A DNA stretch of 64,000 nt. Source: Paenibacillus nasutitermitis. GTDB taxonomy: Bacteria; Bacillota; Bacilli; Paenibacillales; Paenibacillaceae. A program made the translations under genes and the position numbers. Below the pieces are notes generated by a model that did no database searches, was not told the DNA's origin, and was given only the letters and a program-made list of their open reading frames with translations. Below are positions 18,402 to 25,726 of the stretch, piece after piece. The stretch covers positions 1,426,001 through 1,490,000 of the forward strand of contig NZ_BMHP01000002.1 in the NCBI RefSeq assembly GCF_014641075.1. The letters run 5' to 3'. Positions within the stretch are counted from its first letter, which is position 1, and every line of letters starts with the position of its first letter.

Positions 18402-19479
18402 AGGCTCTCCCTCCTTTAGGTATGGTTCTCATCCTGTTCATAGCCCGAAGCATTAAATAGAGGCTGAAAGAAAGTTTTAGCTTGGCACATGCAAAAAATA
18501 TCCGCCACGGTCCCCTGCAATAGGAAAGTCTAAACCCTGCAAGGGAATGACGAAACCGGGCACTTCCGATCAGCTTGCGCAGAGAATTGACTTTAACAAG
18601 TACAGAAACCGGATTTCCACTGCCTGCGATATTCAGCCCCAGCCCCACAAGGTTCACACTCACCCTGTTCAACAGGGCTTTGCGAAAATCATCTGACAAA
18701 TGGTGCTCGGAGATGAAGGTTTCCATATGGCAGTAAAGCTGTTCGAATTTCTCCGCAAGCTGCGAATTATAGACCGTTGTAATGGAGTCCGTGTTGGCAC
18801 GCCAATAATGATAGAGCGGACGATTGACAAAAACGAAGGAGCCGGCATGATAAAAGGCACCGATATTAAACAGCGTATCCTCATTGGTGCCGACAATCTG
18901 CAGATCGACAAAATGCAGGTTGTTCTCCTTCAGCAATGTCGAGCGGTACAGCTTGGACCAGACCGTTCCCCATGCGTCCAAATAATCCGGCTCGGCCAGT
19001 TCCTTCCCCAGCGGCCCAAACAGCCGTCTCAACCAGCGGGAGTGAATTTCTTCACCTCTGCTGACCGACAAAGGGGGCATGGAAAAGGACTTTATTCTGG
19101 CATGGCTGCCGAATTCACGGGTATAAGCACACATTACAATGTCCGCATCATTCTGGATGGCTGCTGTCAGCAGTTGGGCATACATAGTCTGATCCACCCA
19201 GTCATCCGGATCGACAAATCCGATATACTGCCCTGCGGACGCCTTTATACCGGCATTTCGCGCTGCTGATACCCCGCTGTTCGCCTGATTGATAATGACA
19301 ACCCTGCTGTCCGCCTCCGCATACCGCTCCAGAATCGCCAGGCTCTCATCCTGCGACCCGTCATTGACGGCGACAATTTCCAGGTCGGGATAGGTTTGGG
19401 CGAGTAAGCTGTCCATACATCGGCCCAAATAGTTCCCCATATTATAAATAGGCACGATGATACTGACTTTGGGTTTCAT
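18304..19479 (-). CDS. Glycosyltransferase, GT2 family (EpsH/EpsJ-like)
   Basis: A GT-A enzyme: KVSIIVPIYNMGNYLGRCMD, VAVNDGSQDESL and YIGFVDPDDWVDQTMY are clear GT2 signatures. The last 33 or so residues (from about PKGGRAYETG) are read in a second frame over the ribosome binding site and start of the downstream gene and are polar and arginine-rich. They look like an extension past an older stop. The functional core ends before that, near RAMNRMRT. The gene belongs to the EPS operon and its start overlaps the previous GT4 gene. Confidence 0.88.
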   Translation of the reverse strand: MKPKVSIIVPIYNMGNYLGRCMDSLLAQTYPDLEIVAVNDGSQDESLAILERYAEADSRVVIINQANSGVSAARNAGIKASAGQYIGFVDPDDWVDQTMYAQLLTAAIQNDADIVMCAYTREFGSHARIKSFSMPPLSVSRGEEIHSRWLRRLFGPLGKELAEPDYLDAWGTVWSKLYRSTLLKENNLHFVDLQIVGTNEDTLFNIGAFYHAGSFVFVNRPLYHYWRANTDSITTVYNSQLAEKFEQLYCHMETFISEHHLSDDFRKALLNRVSVNLVGLGLNIAGSGNPVSVLVKVNSLRKLIGSARFRHSLAGFRLSYCRGPWRIFFACAKLKLSFSLYLMLRAMNRMRTIPKGGRAYETGSNFAGGNRDEPRRPGDDDYELLQANGSR

Positions 19480-20608
19480 GGCTGTCCTCCGTCATAAATT
19501 TCGAATACACATGTTCCAGCTCCTGAAGGACCTGCGTAATGGAATAGGCCGCCACGTCATGAAGGCTCATCGCTCCCATGCGCTTGCGCAGCTCTCCCGA
19601 TTGGTAGAGCTGGAGCAGTCGGCTTGCCATCTGGGATACATCATCCGCAGGAACGACAAATCCGTTCCGGCCATCTCTGACCAGTTCCGAATGTCCCCTG
19701 TTCGCCGTTGCCACAATAGGCAGGCCGCAAGCCATCGCCTCCAAGATATTGACCGGTAGTCCCTCCCGCAGACTGGAAGCGGCAGCCGCATCGCACATCG
19801 GCAGGAGACGGTCGATATCATTCCGGTAACCGAGAAATGCGATTTTTTGCTGTACTCCAAGTGTTGTGGCAAGGCTTCGGCATTCCTCCAGCAGCGGTCC
19901 ATCGCCTGCCAGAAGCAGCTTTAGCGTCGGAGTCTGGCCCTTGATTCTGGCAAGGGCATGAATGAGCAGCTGATGATTTTTGTTGCCGTTGAATTCAGCC
20001 GCGTAGAAGAACAGGATTTCTTGCTTGCCAAAGTTGAAATTATGCCGCAGTCTGGCTTTCTCCTGTTGACCGGCAGGAGCATAACGCTGGTTATCGACAC
20101 CCACCCCGTGCACGCGGACAAGCCGCTTGACCTTAAATTCTCTAGCGGCGGCAAGGCGGTAATCCTCTTCATTGATCGTAATGAGGCAATCCGTCAGATG
20201 TGCCAGCGCTTTCTCAACCGGATAATAGAACAGCCAGTTCAACAGCGGAGCGCCTTTGCAGAAGTGGAAGCCATGCGCGGTATAAAGAACACGGGTACCG
20301 TTTTTTCTGGCGCTGCGTGCGGCCAGCCGGGTCAGGACGCCCCCCATCGGCGTATGACAATGAACAATTTGGTAGTTGTGCTGCGCTATAAGCGCTTTTA
20401 ACTGTCGGCAGGCCTTGAGATTGCGAGAGCGAAGCGGCGAACGCTCGATGGCAATATTAAATTTCTTATCTGTAAACGGGAGCTGATGCTCCCCCTTGGC
20501 CGCGACATGCACTTCCCATCCCTGCGTCTTAAACCACTCCAGTACCGGCAGATGAAAAGCTCTGAAATGCGTATCCACCGTTGCGACAAATAATATCTTC
20601 GGGGGCAT
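19442..20608 (-). CDS. Glycosyltransferase, GT4 family (EpsD-like)
   Basis: KILFVATVDTHFRAFHLPVL, IVHCHTPMGGVLTRLAAR and VLYTAHGFHFCKGAPLLNW match the EpsD branch of GT4, as does REGLPVNILEAMACGLP in the donor domain. ATG at 20608 lies nine bases after GGAGG; another ATG and a GTG lie just upstream. The 3' end overlaps the next GT2 gene by 38 bases. It directly follows the dehydratase gene, as epsD follows epsC in B. subtilis, and probably adds the second sugar. Confidence 0.9.
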   Translation of the reverse strand: MPPKILFVATVDTHFRAFHLPVLEWFKTQGWEVHVAAKGEHQLPFTDKKFNIAIERSPLRSRNLKACRQLKALIAQHNYQIVHCHTPMGGVLTRLAARSARKNGTRVLYTAHGFHFCKGAPLLNWLFYYPVEKALAHLTDCLITINEEDYRLAAAREFKVKRLVRVHGVGVDNQRYAPAGQQEKARLRHNFNFGKQEILFFYAAEFNGNKNHQLLIHALARIKGQTPTLKLLLAGDGPLLEECRSLATTLGVQQKIAFLGYRNDIDRLLPMCDAAAASSLREGLPVNILEAMACGLPIVATANRGHSELVRDGRNGFVVPADDVSQMASRLLQLYQSGELRKRMGAMSLHDVAAYSITQVLQELEHVYSKFMTEDSHETQSQYHRAYL

Positions 20609-20633
20609 AACCATCACCCTCCCATCTCATAAG

Positions 20634-22481
20634 TTAACCGGATACGGACAGAAGTGTTGGAAAAGCGATTCTGTTGTTTGCGAAATCCAGCAGCCTTTCC
20701 CGAAGCTCTGCTTTGGTATGCGTATGGTAAGTAGCCAATAAATTCTCGATTTCACCAATCTGAACTTCGGAGGAGCGGCCTACATAGATTTTGGGATAGA
20801 CCTGTTTCTCGTACACCTCATCCGCGGAAAGCAGCTCTTCAAACAGCTTCTCTCCAGGCCGGATTCCCGTATAACGAATTCCGATCTCTTCCACCGTATA
20901 ACCCGACATGCGGATGACATTTTTGGCCAGTTCCATAATTTTCACCGGTTCACCCATATCCAGTACAAAAATCTCCCCGCCTTGGGCAAGCGCCCCCGCC
21001 TGGATGACCAGCCTGGAAGCCTCGGGAATCGTCATGAAATACCGGACCATGTCAGGATGGGTCACGGTTACCGGCCCCCCTTGCTCAATCTGCTTCTTGA
21101 ACAGCGGAATAACGCTGCCCCGGCTGCCGAGCACATTGCCGAACCTGACCGCAACAAATCTTGTCGAGCTGTAACATGCCATATGCTGGATAATCATCTC
21201 CGCGATCCGTTTGGTCGCGCCCATAACGCTTGTAGGATTAACCGCTTTATCCGACGAAATCATGACGAATGTTCCTACCCGGTGATGGCTTGCCGCCCTC
21301 GCGGCATTCCAGGTGCCGATAATATTGTTCTTCAAAGCTTCTTCCGGATTCCGCTCCATTAACGGCACATGCTTGTGTGCGGCGGCATGGTAAACGACAT
21401 GCGGATGATAGGTATTCATCACGGACATCATTTTGTCGAGATCCTGCAGCTCCGCTATTTCCGTAATAAATTCGATTTCCGTATGTCCGAACGTTTCCTT
21501 CAATTCCATCTCGATCGAATAAATGCTGTTCTCGCCATGGCCCAATAAAATCAGCTTGCTCGGGTGGAATCGTGCAATCTGCCTGCATACCTCCGAACCG
21601 ATTGACCCGCCTGCACCGGTGACCAGAACAACCCGGCCTGTTACATAGTCCGAAATACTTTCAATATCCAGCTCTACCGGCTCTCTGCCGAGCAGGTCTT
21701 CCACCTGCACATCACGGAATTGACTGACGGAAACCTTGCCGGTCGCCAGATCCTCCAGCATGGGAATGATCTGGGTCTTGGCTGTCGTCTTGGCGCATTC
21801 ATGAATGATCTTTTTGAGCTGATTTTTATTCAGGGAAGGAATCGCGATTACGATATGGTCAATGGAAAGCTCGCGGGCTTTATTTTCAATGCTCGCCACA
21901 CCGCCTACAACCGGAATGCCCAGTATGTCCAGATGATGTTTTTTGGCGTTATCGTCAATAAATGCCAGCGGCATCAATTCTTTGTCCAAATTGCCAAGCA
22001 GCTGCCTGGCGACCATTGTACCCGCTGCCCCGGCTCCTATAATGAGCGTGCGTTTACGGACTCCCTGCTGGCCGATGTAGGTATCCCGCAGCAGGCGCCA
22101 GGATAACCGCGAACATCCGATAAACAGAATATGCATCATCCACGTGACAGCCAGAAGGCGGAAATAAACATCGTAATAAATAATCTGCTGAATGAACGCA
22201 GCCGTAATAATGGATAGCGTAATCGCCTTGGTAATGTTCAGCAGCTCCCCAAAGCTCGCATATTCCCAGGCCTTCTTATACAACTTGTAATGAAAAGCAA
22301 ACCCGTGATGGCTGAGAAGCAGAACGACGGAGCTGCTAATGATGGGAAAGGTAAACACATTCAAAGTTGCGCTGACCAGAAATCTGCTGAAGAATATGGC
22401 GCCCAGCACAATAAGGGAATCCGAGAGAATTAAGAAGGCAAGCCGTTGTCGATAAGTCAAAGTCAGGTTCACCCTTTCCAT
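20634..22481 (-). CDS. epsC: UDP-GlcNAc 4,6-dehydratase family protein (EpsC/CapD)
   Basis: A 615-residue membrane dehydratase. Four N-terminal helices are followed by a first Rossmann domain (TLIIGAGAAGTMVARQLLG) and a second, catalytic SDR domain (VLVTGAGGSIGSEVCRQI, SSDKAVNPTSVMGATKR, VRFGNVLGSRGSVIP). It converts UDP-GlcNAc to the 4-keto-6-deoxy sugar that the EpsN-like aminotransferase uses. The catalytic motif SSDKAVNPTSVMGATK keeps the Met in place of Tyr seen in this long membrane class. No strong ribosome site precedes ATG 22481, and 234 bases of structured leader lie upstream. Confidence 0.94.
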   Translation of the reverse strand: MERVNLTLTYRQRLAFLILSDSLIVLGAIFFSRFLVSATLNVFTFPIISSSVVLLLSHHGFAFHYKLYKKAWEYASFGELLNITKAITLSIITAAFIQQIIYYDVYFRLLAVTWMMHILFIGCSRLSWRLLRDTYIGQQGVRKRTLIIGAGAAGTMVARQLLGNLDKELMPLAFIDDNAKKHHLDILGIPVVGGVASIENKARELSIDHIVIAIPSLNKNQLKKIIHECAKTTAKTQIIPMLEDLATGKVSVSQFRDVQVEDLLGREPVELDIESISDYVTGRVVLVTGAGGSIGSEVCRQIARFHPSKLILLGHGENSIYSIEMELKETFGHTEIEFITEIAELQDLDKMMSVMNTYHPHVVYHAAAHKHVPLMERNPEEALKNNIIGTWNAARAASHHRVGTFVMISSDKAVNPTSVMGATKRIAEMIIQHMACYSSTRFVAVRFGNVLGSRGSVIPLFKKQIEQGGPVTVTHPDMVRYFMTIPEASRLVIQAGALAQGGEIFVLDMGEPVKIMELAKNVIRMSGYTVEEIGIRYTGIRPGEKLFEELLSADEVYEKQVYPKIYVGRSSEVQIGEIENLLATYHTHTKAELRERLLDFANNRIAFPTLLSVSG

Positions 22482-22715
22482 CCAAATTAAACAGCCGACA
22501 AATCTGAGCCGTGATTCAGAGGTTGTATCCCCTTTCGTTTGAGGGCTTACCTATAGGGTCTTCGCCAAAGACCGCATAGGTAAATCTCAACTTACGCGAT
22601 AGACAAGTCCAGACTACGAAGAACAGTGACGTTCTTTATAACGAACGGAAGACCAGACTGAAAGCTCTGAATTGTGATTTCACCCCTTTGGCCTCCGGAC
22701 CTTTGCGCCTGCAGC
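22482..22715 (-). ncRNA. Candidate EAR-like structured leader between epsB-like and epsC-like genes
   Basis: No gene fits in these 234 bases. On the minus strand a long hairpin is visible at about 22547-22584: TTACCTAT pairs with ATAGGTAA and, inside it, GGTCTT pairs with AAGACC around a TGGCG loop. A second stem (TCTGA/TCAGA) lies at about 22503-22522. In B. subtilis the EAR (epsC RNA) antitermination element sits in exactly this position, between epsB and epsC. I cannot confirm the EAR consensus by eye. The SinR-like 16-mer GTTCTTTATAACGAAC lies within it at 22631-22646. Confidence 0.5.
22631..22646. promoter_or_regulatory. SinR-like operator in the epsB-epsC gap
   Basis: GTTCTTTATAACGAAC is identical in all 16 bases to the copy in the sinR promoter at 24731-24746. 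One half is GTTCTTT, the known SinR box; the other reads GTTCGTT on the opposite strand. Unlike the other copies it is not flanked by good -35 and -10 boxes, so it may act as a roadblock or on a weak promoter (TTTCAG, 17 bp, TATAAA). Confidence 0.7.
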
Positions 22716-23384
22716 CTATTTCTTATTCAATACGGCCCCTAATAAGGTCGCTCCGGCAAATTCCAGCGCACTTTTGGCTTCAAGCGCATGTTCCTGCTTG
22801 GTTTTACCGCTGTTGAATACAAGAATGACACCATCGCACCGGGTAGCCAGCGCACTGGTATCGGGGTGGCCCAATACCGGTGCGCTGTCGAAAATGACTT
22901 TATCGTAGCGGCTGCCCGCATACTCCAGCACCTGAGCCATCCGATGGGAATCAAGCATTTCGATGGAATTAACCATCATTGGACCACTCGGGAGCACATC
23001 CAGCTTCTCAATTTCCGATTGGTGAATGGCGTTCTCCGAATCCACCTGTCCTGCCAGCACATTCGTTAGTCCCGCTGCCGTCTCCAGGCCAAAAACATGC
23101 TGCAGAACCGGCTTGCGGATATTCGTATCGATAAGCAGAACGGTTTCCCCCTGCTGTGCCATACATACGGCCAAGTTAACAGCAGCTGTCGTTTTGCCTT
23201 CTCCCGGAGAAGGGGAAGTAACAATCATGGTATGGAACATTTTGCCACGGGAGGCGTAACGGATATTGTTGCGGATCGCCTTGTACTGCTCAGCCGAAGC
23301 GGAATAGGGTTGAAGGTAGCTCATCAGACAGGCATTGGCGGTATGTTTTCCTGGCTTGTGTCGTTTATGATCCAATCGTTTCAC
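22716..23384 (-). CDS. BY-kinase family ATPase (EpsB/CpsD-like) without tyrosine tail
   Basis: A cytoplasmic P-loop protein of about 222 residues that partners the Wzz-like protein encoded just upstream. SPSPGEGKTTAAVNLA is Walker A, LLIDTNIRKP is Walker A' and KVIFDSAPVLG is Walker B. The usual C-terminal tyrosine cluster is missing: the protein stops at GAVLNKK. The usual NPSE-type motif is VNSIEMLDS. It may therefore switch the co-polymerase by ATP binding alone or be phosphorylated elsewhere. The start is uncertain (GTG 23384 or a TTG three codons in); it overlaps the Wzz-like gene by 20 bases. Confidence 0.88.
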   Translation of the reverse strand: MKRLDHKRHKPGKHTANACLMSYLQPYSASAEQYKAIRNNIRYASRGKMFHTMIVTSPSPGEGKTTAAVNLAVCMAQQGETVLLIDTNIRKPVLQHVFGLETAAGLTNVLAGQVDSENAIHQSEIEKLDVLPSGPMMVNSIEMLDSHRMAQVLEYAGSRYDKVIFDSAPVLGHPDTSALATRCDGVILVFNSGKTKQEHALEAKSALEFAGATLLGAVLNKK

Positions 23385-24111
23385 CCCGCAGCGCTATACT
23401 TTTCTTTTGCTTTTGCTTGTCGGGCTGCTTCCGCACTTTCATTCTCGAGACCTGACCAAGCATCTGCAAGCCTAACAAATTCTCGATTTCCTGACCGGAT
23501 TTCAATGAGTCATCCAAAGAATCTATCAGGAAAATCAGCCCAATGCCGATTGCGATTCCTGCCAGGAATGCCGCATACAGAATCCGATTGCTTTTTGGGT
23601 TGATGGGTACGGGATTCGCATAGGTCTGTGCCTCAGACAGCACTTTTATAGATTTGACATTCAATGTTTCGCCAGCACGCACCTGAAATTCCTTAATGAC
23701 GGCATTTGCAATAATGGGAGCGAGGGCCGGATTGGGATCCACAACCGAAACGATCGTAACTGAAGAGCCATCCACGGCATTTACGCTGATCTGCTGTCTC
23801 AGGGCTCCGGAAGAACGTCCTAATCCAAGCTCCTTGATCACCTCATCCAGCACGATCGGTTCCCGGACCATAACTTTAAGTGTGTTCATCATCTCTGCAT
23901 TGTCCGCTCCGATTATAATTCTGGAAGCAGAACTGTAAAGGGGAGTTTCAGGGATGGAATGGTAGGCATAGCCGATAATAGAGAACAAAACCGTTGACAA
24001 GGCAACGATCCACAACCGTCTTCGGATGATGATAAATAATGCCTTTAGATTAATTTCTCTTTCTGTAGTTCTTCTTTTGCTCCCGTTTACTTCCTGACCC
24101 TGCGCTTCCAT
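23365..24111 (-). CDS. Wzz-like polysaccharide co-polymerase (EpsA/YveK type)
   Basis: First gene of the EPS operon. Two membrane helices (about residues 31-50 and 185-203) flank an external domain; the proline-rich PVPINPKSNRILYAAFLAG before the second helix is the Wzz signature. A basic cytoplasmic tail (RKQPDKQKQKK) follows, where the BY-kinase docks. It controls chain length and activates the kinase. ATG 24111 lies after GGGTGACC, and a strong promoter with two SinR-like operators lies upstream at 24135-24190. Confidence 0.92.
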   Translation of the reverse strand: MEAQGQEVNGSKRRTTEREINLKALFIIIRRRLWIVALSTVLFSIIGYAYHSIPETPLYSSASRIIIGADNAEMMNTLKVMVREPIVLDEVIKELGLGRSSGALRQQISVNAVDGSSVTIVSVVDPNPALAPIIANAVIKEFQVRAGETLNVKSIKVLSEAQTYANPVPINPKSNRILYAAFLAGIAIGIGLIFLIDSLDDSLKSGQEIENLLGLQMLGQVSRMKVRKQPDKQKQKKSIALRGETIGS

Positions 24112-24134
24112 TTGGTCACCCGCTCTTTGCTTTT

Positions 24135-24190
24135 GTTATTTATAAAGAACAATATAAGTCCATATTAGTTCTTTATATAGAACATGTCAA
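24135..24190 (-). promoter_or_regulatory. EPS operon promoter with two SinR-like operators
   Basis: On the minus strand a perfect -35 TTGACA (24185-24190) and a -10 TAATAT (24162-24167) are 17 bp apart. The spacer is almost wholly the inverted repeat GTTCTTTATATAGAAC (24168-24183). A second site, GTTATTTATAAAGAAC, lies at 24135-24150 just past the start point, with centres 33 bp (about three turns) apart. SinR of B. subtilis binds GTTCTYT boxes at its eps promoter. A SinR-like protein is encoded 20 bp further on. Confidence 0.85.
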
Positions 24191-24207
24191 TACAGCAATG
24201 CGACTTA

Positions 24208-24621
24208 TTAACCATAATTGATATGCAGGACAATAAAAGTCGATGTTTTGTTATACCGGTTAATATGCAAACAGGCATCCACATTGTGCTCTTTCCATTG
24301 TTTGAGCACGATGAGGTCCTTGCTGTCCTGCAGATCCGCTCTGCTCATGCCTTCGTCGACCGCTTTGCGGATAATCGTTTTCCATTCCTCATCCAATATA
24401 TCATCGATTTGCAAGCCGGGAGGATCCCGGTCTTCCAGCAGGAATTCAATACTGGTTTCCAGAGGAGCGGCGATCTTCGCAAGCATCTGAAGCGAGGGAT
24501 TATTATGCACATTTCGTTCCATATAACTCAAATAAGATTTGGAAACACCCGCCAGGTCCGCAAGCTCGGTTATCGAATAGCCTTTTTTGACCCGCAGATT
24601 TTTTATCCGGTCTCCAATCAT
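24208..24621 (-). CDS. sinR: SinR-like XRE-family biofilm repressor
   Basis: The first 65 or so residues are an XRE helix-turn-helix: MIGDRIKNLRVKKGYSITEL, then AGVSKSYLSYMERN as the recognition region, closely matching B. subtilis SinR (MIGQRIKQYRKEKGYSLSEL, GVAKSYLSSIERN). The C-terminal LDEEWKTIIRKAVDEGMSRA matches the SinR multimerisation helices (LDSEWEKLVRDAMTSGVSKK). At 137 residues it is longer than SinR (111), with an extra tail after KQWKEHN. I chose ATG 24621 (GGGAG six bases before it, family start) over ATG 24678. It faces the same way as the EPS operon and carries its own operator. Confidence 0.92.
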   Translation of the reverse strand: MIGDRIKNLRVKKGYSITELADLAGVSKSYLSYMERNVHNNPSLQMLAKIAAPLETSIEFLLEDRDPPGLQIDDILDEEWKTIIRKAVDEGMSRADLQDSKDLIVLKQWKEHNVDACLHINRYNKTSTFIVLHINYG

Positions 24622-24724
24622 AAATTTCTCCCTCATTTTTGTTCTTGTCGAGATGGATGGAATGAACAGATTCATCATAGGCGGCCTGTCATATTTGCAT
24701 CACCTCGCCGTTTGCCATACAATC

Positions 24725-24753
24725 ATTGTAGTTCTTTATAACGAACATATCAA
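24725..24753 (-). promoter_or_regulatory. Autoregulated sinR promoter
   Basis: On the minus strand -35 TTGATA (24748-24753) and -10 TACAAT (24725-24730) are 17 bp apart, and the operator GTTCTTTATAACGAAC (24731-24746) fills the spacer, exactly as at the EPS promoter. Binding there would block RNA polymerase, so the regulator probably represses itself. The divergent phosphoesterase promoter begins 25 bp away. Confidence 0.8.
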
Positions 24754-24770
24754 GCGTCATGGTTCAAATT

Positions 24771-24779
24771 TGCTATAAT
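24771..24779 (+). promoter_or_regulatory. Extended -10 promoter of the phosphoesterase gene
   Basis: TGCTATAAT is a consensus extended -10 (TGnTATAAT); no good -35 is visible. A start point near 24786 would exclude the ATG at 24782 and supports ATG 24812. The SinR-like operator lies just upstream. Confidence 0.6.
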
Positions 24780-24811
24780 GAATGAAAAAAAAATCAGCGG
24801 TGGGATTTCTT

Positions 24812-25693
24812 ATGAAAACAGAACGATATGTATCACGGCGAACCTTTCTCAAAAAAAGCAGCTGGCTGCTGGGCGCCATGTTGGCTGTTCCTTCGGGCTT
24901 TGCTTATTCGCGGTATCTGGAACCCAGGATGATCCGGATTGTGAGCAAGAAGCTTGGTTACTCCAATCTTCCCGCAAGTTACGAGGGGCTGCGTATTGTG
25001 CATTTCAGCGACATCCATCTGGACTTTCATTATGGTCTGGAGCGGATGGAAGAGCTTGTCGCAAGACTTCAGGAGCTTCAGCCTGATCTCTTATGCTTCA
25101 CTGGCGATCTCTACGATACTTCAATCGGTTCCAGCGCTGAAGAATGCTCCCGCCTGCTCGGCCTCCTGAAGGTGCCCCTTGGGAAGTGGGCTGTGCTGGG
25201 AAATCATGATTATACAACTGGTGCAGAAAAAGTCGCCTCGATCCTGGATAAAGGCGGCTTTCGCGTCTTGGATAATGCTTGGGAACTTATTGAGCATGGA
25301 GGGCAGCTCATGCGGATTGCCGGTATCGACGATGTGCTCAGAGGCAGCCACGATCTGGATGGAGCTCTGCTTCCGGACGGCGGCGAATCGTTCACCATCC
25401 TGCTCGCGCATGAGCCGGATATTGCAGATGAAGTACTCCGTTATAATGTCGATTTGCAGTTGTCGGGGCACAGCCATGGGGGACAAGTACGTCTTCCTTA
25501 TTACGGGGCTTTGTTTACTCCTGAGCTTGCGCGCAAATATCCGGATGGCCTGTATGAATTGAGGAGCGGCCAGAAGAAATTAATGCTGTATACCAATCGA
25601 GGGATAGGCGTTTCCACCTATCCCGTCCGATTCTGGTGCCGTCCGGAAATCACCGTATTAACATTGACGGGGGATCTGCCTGCGGAACATTAA
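24812..25693 (+). CDS. Tat-exported metallophosphoesterase (YkuE-like)
   Basis: A calcineurin-type phosphoesterase of about 293 residues. The N-terminus has a twin-arginine motif, SRRTFLKK, followed by a hydrophobic stretch (WLLGAMLAVPSGFAY), so it is exported folded by the Tat system. IVHFSDIHLDFH, FTGDLYD, VLGNHDY and LSGHSHGGQVRLP are the metal-binding motifs in order. B. subtilis YkuE is a Tat-dependent, wall-bound relative. I chose ATG 24812, with GGTGGG before it, since 24782 is preceded by the -10 box. Substrate unknown. Confidence 0.9.
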   Translation: MKTERYVSRRTFLKKSSWLLGAMLAVPSGFAYSRYLEPRMIRIVSKKLGYSNLPASYEGLRIVHFSDIHLDFHYGLERMEELVARLQELQPDLLCFTGDLYDTSIGSSAEECSRLLGLLKVPLGKWAVLGNHDYTTGAEKVASILDKGGFRVLDNAWELIEHGGQLMRIAGIDDVLRGSHDLDGALLPDGGESFTILLAHEPDIADEVLRYNVDLQLSGHSHGGQVRLPYYGALFTPELARKYPDGLYELRSGQKKLMLYTNRGIGVSTYPVRFWCRPEITVLTLTGDLPAEH

Positions 25694-25726
25694 TCCGTAT
25701 CAGCAGGTGTTAATTGTTGATTGCCC

